Source: Prosthecobacter sp.
GTDB taxonomy: Bacteria; Verrucomicrobiota; Verrucomicrobiia; Verrucomicrobiales; Verrucomicrobiaceae
Assembly (NCBI RefSeq): GCF_014879935.1
Contig: NZ_JACSRD010000183.1
Location: 1-51,803 of the forward strand
DNA length: 51,803 nucleotides
Direction: 5' to 3'
How positions within the stretch are numbered: the first letter of the stretch is position 1; every line of letters starts with the position of its first letter. The notes beneath the pieces were generated by a model. It was not told the origin of the DNA and ran no database searches. It was given only the letters and a program-made list of their open reading frames with translations. This document shows positions 26,235-33,182 of the stretch, one piece after another. Position numbers and translations under genes: made by a program.

Positions 26235-27902
26235 ATGTTCCGCGTCGTCTTTCTTCTCTCCGTCTTCTGCTCCTCGCTCTGCGCAGCGTCGAAACCCAAC
26301 GTCCTGCTCATCTGCGTGGATGATTTGAAGCCAGTGCTTGGCTGCTATGGCGACAAGATCGTCAAATCGCCCCACATCGACCGCCTCGCGCAGCGCGGCG
26401 TGTTGTTTGAGAAAGCGTTTTGCAATCAGGCCGTCTGCTCGCCGTCGCGCAATGCCCTGCTGACGGGTCTGCGCTCGCAAACACTCGGCATTTACGACCT
26501 CGCCACGAACTTCCGCAAAAGCGTGCCGGATGCCGTCACGTTGCCGCAGCATTTCAAGATGAATGGTTATCGTGTCGAAGGCCTCGGCAAAATCTTCCAC
26601 GTCGGCCACGGCAATGTGAACGACGAGGCGTCGTGGAGCGTGCCGCATTTCAGCCCAAAGACGATCAGCTACGTGCTCAAAGAAAACAACCCGCCGGAAT
26701 CAACCCGCGAGCAGGCGTTGTTTGAGAACAAAAAGGAGGCCTGGAAGCTGCCACGTGGCGCACCCACAGAGGCTGCGGACGTTCCCGACAACAAGTATGG
26801 CGACGGCATGATCGCCGACGAGGCGATCAAACGCCTCGAAGCCGCCAAGGCCAAACCTGACGAGCCCTTTTTCCTCGCCGTGGGCTTTTTGAAGCCGCAT
26901 CTGCCTTTCGTGGCACCGAAGAAGTACTGGGATCTCTACGATCCGTCCGTTTTCAAGCTTCCGGAACTGCAAACGCCACCCGAAGGTGCGCCTGAGTTTG
27001 CGCCCAGCTCGTGGGGTGAGCTGCGGCAATACAAAGACATGCCGGAAAAAGGTCCGGTGACGACGGAGCAGGCCATCCACCTCATCCACGGCTATTATGC
27101 GGCCACGAGCTACATGGATACGCAGCTCGGCAAGGTGCTGGATGCGCTTGATGCGAATGGCTTCGCCGAAAACACGATCATCGTGCTCTGGGGCGATCAC
27201 GGCTGGCATCTCGGTGACCACGGCATGTGGTGCAAGCACACGAACTACGAGCAGGCCGCGCGCATTCCGGTCATCGTGGCCGCTCCGGGCATCAAAGGCG
27301 GCCAGAACACGCAAGCGCTCATCGAATCGTGCGACATCTATCCCACGCTCGCCGAATTGACCGCCCTTCCTGCACCCAAACAAGGCGATGGCCGCAGTTT
27401 CGCCTCTGTTTTGAAGGATCCGAGCTCCAGCGTGCGCGATCATGCGATCCACGTCTATCCGCGCGGCCAGGGCCTGATCGGCCGTGCCGTCCGCACGCAG
27501 CGTCATCGTCTTGTCGAATGGAAAAAGCCCGGCGAACCTGCGGGTTCGGCCATCCTCGAACTCTACGACTACGAAGCCGATCCTGCTGAGACGAAGAACC
27601 TCGCAGCCTCGCAGCCCGAGGTCGTCGCCGAACTGCGCAAACTCCTCGCCACCCATCCCGAGGCAAAGCCGCAGATCAGCAACAAGCCCGAGCCAAAAAA
27701 AGCCGAGGCCAAAAAACCCGCACAGGATCGCGGCAAGATGTTCGATCAGCGCGACAAGAACAAAGACGGCCAGCTCACCAAGGAAGAGTTTCTCCTCAAC
27801 CAGCCCGACCCCGATGAAGCGCCGAAGCGCTTTCCCAAATTCGACGCCGACAACAACGGCACGCTGAGCCGTGAGGAATTCATCAAAGGTGGGAAGAAAT
27901 GA
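26235..27902 (+). CDS. Secreted sulfatase (iduronate-2-sulfatase type) with C-terminal EF-hands
   Basis: A 555-residue protein with a signal peptide (1-18) from the ATG at 26235. The metal-binding DD is at 29-30, and the formylglycine site CSPSR is at C68-R72, so a formylglycine-generating enzyme is needed. VLWGDHGWHLGDHG and HTNYEQAARIPVIV are typical of iduronate-sulfatase-like enzymes. A K/P/E-rich linker leads to two EF-hand-like loops near the end (DKNKDGQLTKEEF and DADNNGTLSREEF). It probably desulfates a polysaccharide. Its stop codon abuts the convergent arsC stop with no base between; no link to arsenic is implied. Confidence 0.93.
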   Translation: MFRVVFLLSVFCSSLCAASKPNVLLICVDDLKPVLGCYGDKIVKSPHIDRLAQRGVLFEKAFCNQAVCSPSRNALLTGLRSQTLGIYDLATNFRKSVPDAVTLPQHFKMNGYRVEGLGKIFHVGHGNVNDEASWSVPHFSPKTISYVLKENNPPESTREQALFENKKEAWKLPRGAPTEAADVPDNKYGDGMIADEAIKRLEAAKAKPDEPFFLAVGFLKPHLPFVAPKKYWDLYDPSVFKLPELQTPPEGAPEFAPSSWGELRQYKDMPEKGPVTTEQAIHLIHGYYAATSYMDTQLGKVLDALDANGFAENTIIVLWGDHGWHLGDHGMWCKHTNYEQAARIPVIVAAPGIKGGQNTQALIESCDIYPTLAELTALPAPKQGDGRSFASVLKDPSSSVRDHAIHVYPRGQGLIGRAVRTQRHRLVEWKKPGEPAGSAILELYDYEADPAETKNLAASQPEVVAELRKLLATHPEAKPQISNKPEPKKAEAKKPAQDRGKMFDQRDKNKDGQLTKEEFLLNQPDPDEAPKRFPKFDADNNGTLSREEFIKGGKK

Positions 27903-28349
27903 TCAATTCCCCTTCATCTGATCTCGCCGGCCATCCGCATACGCGGTGAAGACGGCTTTGATCTCATCGCGGACGCGGCGGAAGACGGTCATGATTTCCT
28001 CTTCGCTGCCAGTGGCGTGGGCGGGATCGTCGAAGGGCCAGTGGTGGCGGTTGAGCTGGCCGGGATACATCGGGCAGGCTTGATCCGCGTTGCCGCAGAC
28101 GGTGATGACGGTCTCCACATCGCGAGAAAGAAAGTCGTTCATGTGCTTGCTCGTGTGCGTGGAGATGTCGATGCCGATTTCAGCCATCGCCTTGATGCCG
28201 AGCGGATGCACATAGCCTGCGGGCTTCGATCCCGCGCTGGCGACTTCGAGGATGTCACCCGCGACCTGGCGCAGGATGCCTTCGGCAAGATGAGAACGGC
28301 AGGAGTTGCCGGTGCAGAGGATGAGGACGAGCGGTTTGGGCGGAGTCAT
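27903..28349 (-). CDS. arsC: Arsenate reductase, low-molecular-weight phosphatase type
   Basis: A 148-residue protein with the phosphatase loop CTGNSCR (C12 to R18), the second C17, and the redox pair C85 and C92 in [14 protein letters not shown]. These correspond to the C10-C82-C89 relay of Staphylococcus aureus ArsC, so it is the thioredoxin-coupled type. [11 protein letters not shown] is also diagnostic. It reduces arsenate to arsenite in the cytosol. The start overlaps the aquaglyceroporin stop as ATGA; it is last in the minus-strand ars operon. Confidence 0.95.
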   Translation of the reverse strand: MTPPKPLVLILCTGNSCRSHLAEGILRQVAGDILEVASAGSKPAGYVHPLGIKAMAEIGIDISTHTSKHMNDFLSRDVETVITVCGNADQACPMYPGQLNRHHWPFDDPAHATGSEEEIMTVFRRVRDEIKAVFTAYADGRRDQMKGN

Positions 28350-29026
28350 GGAGAAGTGGAGTGTTGGTGAGAAGCGCCGCAGCAGCCGCACTCGCTGACG
28401 CCGAGACAGCACGGCACGGCGGCCAAAGCGCCGAGCACGGTGGCGGTGAGATAGATCCAAAGATGCTCGAAATGGCCGGAGACGAGCGCGGGAGCGAGTG
28501 AGCGGGCGGGATTCATCGACGCACCGCAGATCGGGCCTGCGAACATCGCCTCCAGCGCGATGACGCCACCGATGGCGATGCCTGCGGTGATGCCTTTTTC
28601 CTTCGCGCCGGTCGAAACACGCAAAATGACCAGCATGAGGATGGCAGTGAGGATGAACTCCAAAATGGAGCTCTGCGTCGCAGTGCCGCTGGGAAGCGTC
28701 GCACCGAGTTTTTCGTGCGCGGGGAACAAAAGTCGCCAAACACCGCTCGCAGCGACTGCGCCGACGATTTGGGCCAAAACATAGCCAGGAACGTCTTTCC
28801 ACGCGAAACGGCCTGCGACGGCAAAACCGAGTGTGACGGCCGGATTGAGATGAGCGCCGCTGACATCGCCGAAGGTGTAGATCATTGCCATCACGACGAG
28901 ACCAAAGGTGAGCGCGATGCCCGCGTGACCGATCACGCCGCCGCTGACGTCATTGATGATGATTGCTCCCGTGCCTGCGAAGACGAGCGTGAAGGTGCCG
29001 AGAAGCTCTGCGAGGTGCTTTTTCAT
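28346..29026 (-). CDS. MIP-family channel (AqpS-like), probable arsenite channel
   Basis: A 226-residue membrane protein with six spans and both channel motifs, NPA at 61-63 (GAHLNPAVT) and NPA at 172-174 (SMNPARS). The start at 29026 gives [21 protein letters not shown]; a second ATG 12 bases earlier is possible. In ars operons such channels let arsenite made by ArsC leave down its gradient, as shown for AqpS of Sinorhizobium. The cytoplasmic tail is unusual: CC at 206-207 and CGCC at 213-216, then GASHQH, a likely metalloid-binding end. Confidence 0.92.
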   Translation of the reverse strand: MKKHLAELLGTFTLVFAGTGAIIINDVSGGVIGHAGIALTFGLVVMAMIYTFGDVSGAHLNPAVTLGFAVAGRFAWKDVPGYVLAQIVGAVAASGVWRLLFPAHEKLGATLPSGTATQSSILEFILTAILMLVILRVSTGAKEKGITAGIAIGGVIALEAMFAGPICGASMNPARSLAPALVSGHFEHLWIYLTATVLGALAAVPCCLGVSECGCCGASHQHSTSP

Positions 29027-29028
29027 GA

Positions 29029-29502
29029 TCAGCAGCATTTTGAACCGGGCGTGCAGCAGCTCGCGGGTTGTGGAGCCGGAGCGCATTCGCCTGGCAGGCA
29101 AATGCCGCGAGCAAGGCAGTCGGTGTGCTTCCAGCCGCAGCGGAAAGCGAGCGTGCCGTCGATGATCGTGGCGCTTTCGATGGGGAACTGCGCTACGACG
29201 CCGTCTTCGAATTCGATTTCGATGGGGACCTCGTGATGCGGCAGTACATCGCCCGCTTTGTCGAAGATGGCGGCCAGTTTGCCAGCGACGAGTCGATGAT
29301 CGACATCGTCGTGCACCCAGGTTTGCAGCAAACAAGTCTCCAGCGTGCGACGCGTGCCGCCGCAGTCGATGAAGCGCTTCGTGACGTGGCCGACCTCGGT
29401 GATGTGAAAGTGCGCGGGGATCAATCCGCCGTCCGGCAGCACGAAGGCGAGCGGTTTGTCCGCGTGCGAGCGGAGTTGGGTGATGAATTCAGCGATGGTC
29501 AT
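29029..29502 (-). CDS. DUF6428-type protein of arsenic operons, cysteine-tailed
   Basis: A 157-residue soluble protein. The core FVLPDGGLIPAHFHITEVGHV, then FIDCGGTRRTLETCLLQTWV, DDVDHRLVAGKL and IEIEFEDGVVAQFPI, matches the DUF6428 family known from ars clusters. Conserved histidines and cysteines suggest a metal or metalloid site. Beyond the usual domain is an extension with CGWKHTDCLARGICLPGEC and an end SCCTPGSKCC. It lies between arsR2 and the channel, spaced by 6 and 2 bases. The function is not established. Confidence 0.85.
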   Translation of the reverse strand: MTIAEFITQLRSHADKPLAFVLPDGGLIPAHFHITEVGHVTKRFIDCGGTRRTLETCLLQTWVHDDVDHRLVAGKLAAIFDKAGDVLPHHEVPIEIEFEDGVVAQFPIESATIIDGTLAFRCGWKHTDCLARGICLPGECAPAPQPASCCTPGSKCC

Positions 29503-29508
29503 GGGAAA

Positions 29509-29817
29509 TCAGCAGCAGGTGGTTTTTTTGCCGCCGCAGGCCAGCCGGTCCACGCAGCGGAGAAAGTCGCCGAGGCAGTCGCAGGCGAGCGAGTAGTAAA
29601 TGTTGAGGCCACGCTTCTCGCAGTTCAGCACGCCGGCCTCGCGCATGAGCGTGAGATGCTTCGAAACCGTGGACATGTCCGCACCAACGAGGTCCTTCAG
29701 GTCGCACACGCACATCTCGCCCTTCATGAGCGCCTCGGCGATGAGCAGGCGCGAAGGATGCCCCAGCGCCTTGATCACGGCGGCACGGTCTTCGAGCTTT
29801 TTTTTCAGGGCGGGCAT
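29509..29817 (-). CDS. arsR: Arsenite-responsive ArsR-family repressor 2
   Basis: A 102-residue winged-helix protein. The arsenite site is present as GEMCVCDL (C36 and C38) at the start of the DNA-binding helix pair, as in R773 ArsR. Recognition helix DMSTVSKHLTLMREAGVL and wing CEKRGLNIYYSL follow. More cysteines lie in CDCLGDFLRC and the protein ends GGKKTTCC. The ATG is two bases from operator C. It is the first gene of the arsR-DUF6428-channel-arsC operon and is divergent from arsD-arsA. Confidence 0.94.
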   Translation of the reverse strand: MPALKKKLEDRAAVIKALGHPSRLLIAEALMKGEMCVCDLKDLVGADMSTVSKHLTLMREAGVLNCEKRGLNIYYSLACDCLGDFLRCVDRLACGGKKTTCC

Positions 29818-29818
29818 C

Positions 29819-29840
29819 TATTTGGCGAAATAGCCAAATA
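29819..29840. promoter_or_regulatory. ArsR-type operator C, at arsR2
   Basis: A perfect inverted repeat TATTTGGC-GAAATA-GCCAAATA, two bases upstream of the arsR2 ATG and 71 bases before arsD. It shares arms and 8-6-8 spacing with operators A and B. The spacer 29841-29911 should hold the divergent arsD promoter. Confidence 0.8.
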
Positions 29841-29911
29841 AAGCGGGCGGGCAACAAGTTTCGCTCAGTGACGTCGCTTTACTTGCTCACGAACCGCACG
29901 AGCCTGCCCTC

Positions 29912-30241
29912 ATGAAAACCATTCAGGTCTTCGATCCGCCGATGTGCTGCTCCACCGGCATCTGCGGGCCAAACATTGATCCCGATCTCGTGAACTTCGC
30001 CGCGATGCTCTCGCAGCTCGCGAACATGGGCGTGAAGATTGAGCGCCAGAACCTCGGCCAGCAGCCGATGGCCTTCGCGAAGCATCCGGTGGTGAAGGAG
30101 TTGCTGCAAAAAGAGGGCACCGGCGTGCTGCCGCTCATTTTTCTCGATGGCGCGATCTACCAGAAGGGCCGCTATCTGAATCACGATGAGCGCCCGGTCT
30201 TCTTCCGCGCCGCGCTGGGCCAGGAGGAGCACGCGTCATGA
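29912..30241 (+). CDS. arsD: Arsenic metallochaperone
   Basis: A 109-residue protein with the three essential cysteines C12, C13 and C18 (FDPPMCCSTGICGP) at the same positions as in R773 ArsD. The thioredoxin-like body has FAKHPVVKELLQKEGTGVLPLIFLDG. ArsD hands arsenite to ArsA and raises its affinity. The C-terminal cysteine pairs of R773 ArsD are missing, which is common. The stop overlaps the arsA start as ATGA. Confidence 0.95.
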   Translation: MKTIQVFDPPMCCSTGICGPNIDPDLVNFAAMLSQLANMGVKIERQNLGQQPMAFAKHPVVKELLQKEGTGVLPLIFLDGAIYQKGRYLNHDERPVFFRAALGQEEHAS

Positions 30242-32082
30242 ATCTGCCGTGCTACCAGCCAGATCCGGCCGCCACGACGCGCTTCCTCTTTTTCACCGGC
30301 AAAGGCGGCGTGGGCAAAACGTCGCTGTCATGCGCCACGGCACTGAAGCTCGCTGAATCCGGCAAACGCGTGCTGCTCGTGAGCACGGACCCGGCTTCAA
30401 ATCTCGATGAAGTGCTCGAAACGAAGCTCACGAACGCGCCCACGCCCATCGCTAGTGCGCCGGGCCTCGAGGCGTTGAACATCAATCCCGTCGAAGCCGC
30501 CGCGGCGTATCGCGAGCGCTTGATCGGACCGATGCGCGATTTGCTGCCGGAGGCGGCGTTGCGCAGCATGGAGGAGCAGCTTTCCGGATCGTGCACGGTC
30601 GAGATCGCGGCGTTTGACGAGTTCGCCGGGCTCATCGGCGATCCCGAGGCGGCGAAGACTTACGACCATGTCATCTTCGACACCGCACCCACGGGTCACA
30701 CGCTGCGGCTCATGAGCCTCGCGAAGGCTTGGGACCAGTTTTTGGATCAAAACACCAGCGGCACCTCCTGTCTCGGCCCATTGGCTGGTTTGGAAAAACA
30801 ACGCGTCATCTACGAGGCCACGGTGAACACGCTCGCCGATGCGCACGCGACCACGCTCGTGCTCGTGAGCCGTCCGCAACTTTCCGCGCTGCGCGAAGCC
30901 GAACGCACCTCGAAGGAACTGCGAGCCCTCGGCGTGGCGAATCAATGCCTCGTCATCAACGGCGTCTTCGCGACGCATTGCCCAAGCGATCCCGTCGCCC
31001 AGGCCATGCAAAAGCGCGGTGAGGCCGCGTTGAGTGCCGCGCAGGCCTTCATCGACAGCATGCCGGCCTTCATTGTGCCGCTGCGCTCGATCAACATCCT
31101 CGGCATCGGCGGCGTGCGAGCTTTGCTGACCGAAGAAACCGCCAACGAGACGCGCACTCATTTGGACGAATGGACTGCACCACCGATGCAAAGCCTCGCC
31201 AGCCTCGTCGATGAAATCGAGCGCCAAGGGCACGGCGTCATCATGACGATGGGCAAGGGCGGTGTTGGCAAAACGACCGTCGCGGCGGCGATTGCCGTGT
31301 TGCTCGCGAAACGCGGTCACCGCGTGCATCTCAGCACCACCGATCCCGCCGCGCACATCGCGCAAACGCTCGCCGGGCAGGTGGAAGGCCTCACGACGAG
31401 CAAAATCGATCCCGCCGCCGAAACAGCCGCCTACACCGCTGAGGTGATGAGTCATCAAGGCACGCAAATGGACGACGCGGGCCGCGCTTTGCTCGAAGAA
31501 GACCTGCGCTCGCCCTGCACGGAGGAGATCGCCGTCTTCCGCGCATTTGCTCGTGAAGTCGGACAAGGCACCACGCGCTTCGTCGTGCTCGACACCGCGC
31601 CCACCGGCCACACGCTGCTGCTGCTCGACGCCAGCGAGGCTTATCATCGCGAACTCGAGCGCCAGGCCCGCAGCACGCAGCCGGAGGAGGTTCTGCATTT
31701 GCTTGAGCGTCTGCGCGATCCGGCCTTCACGCACCTTTTGCTCATTACCCTGCCCGAGGCCACGCCCGTGCACGAGGCCGCCGCGCTTCAGGAGGATTTG
31801 CGCCGCGCCCACATCGAGCCGCACGCGTGGGTCATCAATCAAAGCCTGCTCCACAGCGGCTCGTGCGATCCCTTGCTGCAACGCCGCGAGCACGCCGAGC
31901 ATCGCTACATCCAGGAAGTCGTCGAAAAACAAGCCACCCGCACCGCCTGGCTCCCCTGGCAGGCCGAGGAGCCCGTGGGGCCTGAGGAGCTCCTGCATCT
32001 CGCCACCGTCACGCCGCCTCCATCCCGCCCGTGCGATACGCCGATGGCGACACGCCCACCTGCCGGCGAAACCACGCCGTGA
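30238..32082 (+). CDS. arsA: Arsenite-transporting ATPase, two-domain
   Basis: A 614-residue protein with two homologous ATPase halves. P-loops GKGGVGKTS at 21-29 and GKGGVGKTT at 339-347; DTAPTGHTLRLM and DTAPTGHTLLLL signal loops in each half. The three arsenite-binding cysteines are kept: C119 and C178 in the first half and C427 in the second, equivalent to C113, C172 and C422 of R773 ArsA. It powers an ArsB pump, or Acr3 in some bacteria, but neither lies in this window. The last 74 bases overlap the convergent AraC gene, which gives a non-family tail rich in proline. Confidence 0.95.
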   Translation: MNLPCYQPDPAATTRFLFFTGKGGVGKTSLSCATALKLAESGKRVLLVSTDPASNLDEVLETKLTNAPTPIASAPGLEALNINPVEAAAAYRERLIGPMRDLLPEAALRSMEEQLSGSCTVEIAAFDEFAGLIGDPEAAKTYDHVIFDTAPTGHTLRLMSLAKAWDQFLDQNTSGTSCLGPLAGLEKQRVIYEATVNTLADAHATTLVLVSRPQLSALREAERTSKELRALGVANQCLVINGVFATHCPSDPVAQAMQKRGEAALSAAQAFIDSMPAFIVPLRSINILGIGGVRALLTEETANETRTHLDEWTAPPMQSLASLVDEIERQGHGVIMTMGKGGVGKTTVAAAIAVLLAKRGHRVHLSTTDPAAHIAQTLAGQVEGLTTSKIDPAAETAAYTAEVMSHQGTQMDDAGRALLEEDLRSPCTEEIAVFRAFAREVGQGTTRFVVLDTAPTGHTLLLLDASEAYHRELERQARSTQPEEVLHLLERLRDPAFTHLLLITLPEATPVHEAAALQEDLRRAHIEPHAWVINQSLLHSGSCDPLLQRREHAEHRYIQEVVEKQATRTAWLPWQAEEPVGPEELLHLATVTPPPSRPCDTPMATRPPAGETTP

Positions 32083-32878
32083 AGTGCGACGCATGCCGAA
32101 AACCCAGCTCGAACGCGATTTCCTTCAGCGTGCCATTTCCTGCGAGCACCCGCTCCCGCGCCGCATCGAGCCGTCGCTTCTCCAAATAGCGGCGCAAGCT
32201 GGTGCCGAGGTGCTGTTGCAGCAGTTGATCCGCCCGGCGCAGGCCCAAACCGAAGCCTGGTGGCAAACTCGGCGTCGTTTGATCGAGCGGACGCGTGTCC
32301 AGCCACGCGATGAGCTGTTCCACGCGGCCTCGACGCCCTTTCGCCGCCACGCGCGGCTCTGGCTCGATGCCGTTTTGATGCAGCACCGCGCTCCAAACCG
32401 CGAACCACTCCAAAAATGCCGCCTCACGCGCCGACCACGTCGCGAGTGAGTGTGTCGCAGGCTTCACTGCCTCACGAAAGGTCACCGCTTTGCGACCGCG
32501 ATGCACGCGGCGGAAGAGTTCGAGCGTCGCGGTGCGCAACGCGGCCGATTTCGCGGCGAAATTCAGCCCGCGACGAAACACCGGCCGTTCATCCGGCCAC
32601 TGGCAGCGAAAACCGACCGACAGCAGTCGCGTCCCCGGCGCAAACCAATGCTGCCGCGTCCCCGGTGCCGAAAAAAACGCCTCGCCACGCTTCACCGCGA
32701 TCTCTTTCCCATCCGCCCGAATCCGTCCGCTGCCCTGCTCGATGAAGAACACGCCCGCCGGCACCGGAATCTCCGCCGACCACACCCCGCACACCGGCAC
32801 CGCCCCACGATACACCCACAGCCACTCCCAGCGCAGGCTGCGCCAAGCATCGGCAGTGAATTCAGGTGGTCGGGGCAT
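32009..32878 (-). CDS. AraC-family transcriptional regulator
   Basis: A 289-residue regulator from the ATG at 32878 (MPRPPEFTADAW); one 21 bases earlier is also possible. The N-terminal half has a cupin-like arm (FFIEQGSGRIRADGKEIAVKRGEAFFSAPG). The C-terminal 95 residues are the AraC double helix-turn-helix (LRRADQLLQQHLGTSLRRYLEKRRL, then TLKEIAFELGFRHASHFTAWFRRQVGVSPSAYR). The ligand is probably a sugar, by analogy. It converges on arsA with a 74-base overlap, and no target is adjacent. Confidence 0.9.
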   Translation of the reverse strand: MPRPPEFTADAWRSLRWEWLWVYRGAVPVCGVWSAEIPVPAGVFFIEQGSGRIRADGKEIAVKRGEAFFSAPGTRQHWFAPGTRLLSVGFRCQWPDERPVFRRGLNFAAKSAALRTATLELFRRVHRGRKAVTFREAVKPATHSLATWSAREAAFLEWFAVWSAVLHQNGIEPEPRVAAKGRRGRVEQLIAWLDTRPLDQTTPSLPPGFGLGLRRADQLLQQHLGTSLRRYLEKRRLDAARERVLAGNGTLKEIAFELGFRHASHFTAWFRRQVGVSPSAYRTGGMEAA

Positions 32879-32924
32879 GAGACAGATCAAAACGCTCATT
32901 CGACGCTGATGAAACCATATTTGA

Positions 32925-33033
32925 TAGGCAGTAGAATGGGGGCAGTAGAATTACTTTGAAGAGGGTTCAGTCAGGACATGGGTAACACCTTTGGTTCAGG
33001 ACAAAAATTCTACTGCCCCCATTCTACTGCCTA
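32925..33033. mobile_element. Small inverted-repeat element (MITE-like or insertion sequence remnant)
   Basis: Two perfect 28-bp inverted arms (32925-32952 and 33006-33033) surround 53 bases. Each arm itself holds two copies of GGCAGTAGAAT or its complement. The interior has related words GGTTCAGTCAGGACA and GGTTCAGGACA and the string ACATGGGTAACACC. No transposase is encoded. It is non-coding and AT-richer than the surroundings, between the araC start and the next gene. The rest of 32879-33182 shows no gene. Confidence 0.7.
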
Positions 33034-33182
33034 CCTCTTGGTAACATGACAAAACCCCATGATTCGGAGTAGAGCGTCAGATCCCCGGCATCCTGCAATC
33101 CACCCACGCCCCGCATAAGCGATTTCCATCCGGCATAACACAGCGCAGTTGCCCGCCTCACCGCATCTGCTTTGCTGCCCAG

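Noticed and set aside
30397..32094. 565-codon minus-strand frame opposite arsA
   Set aside because: ArsA has both P-loops and all arsenite cysteines; the antisense frame has no recognisable motif.
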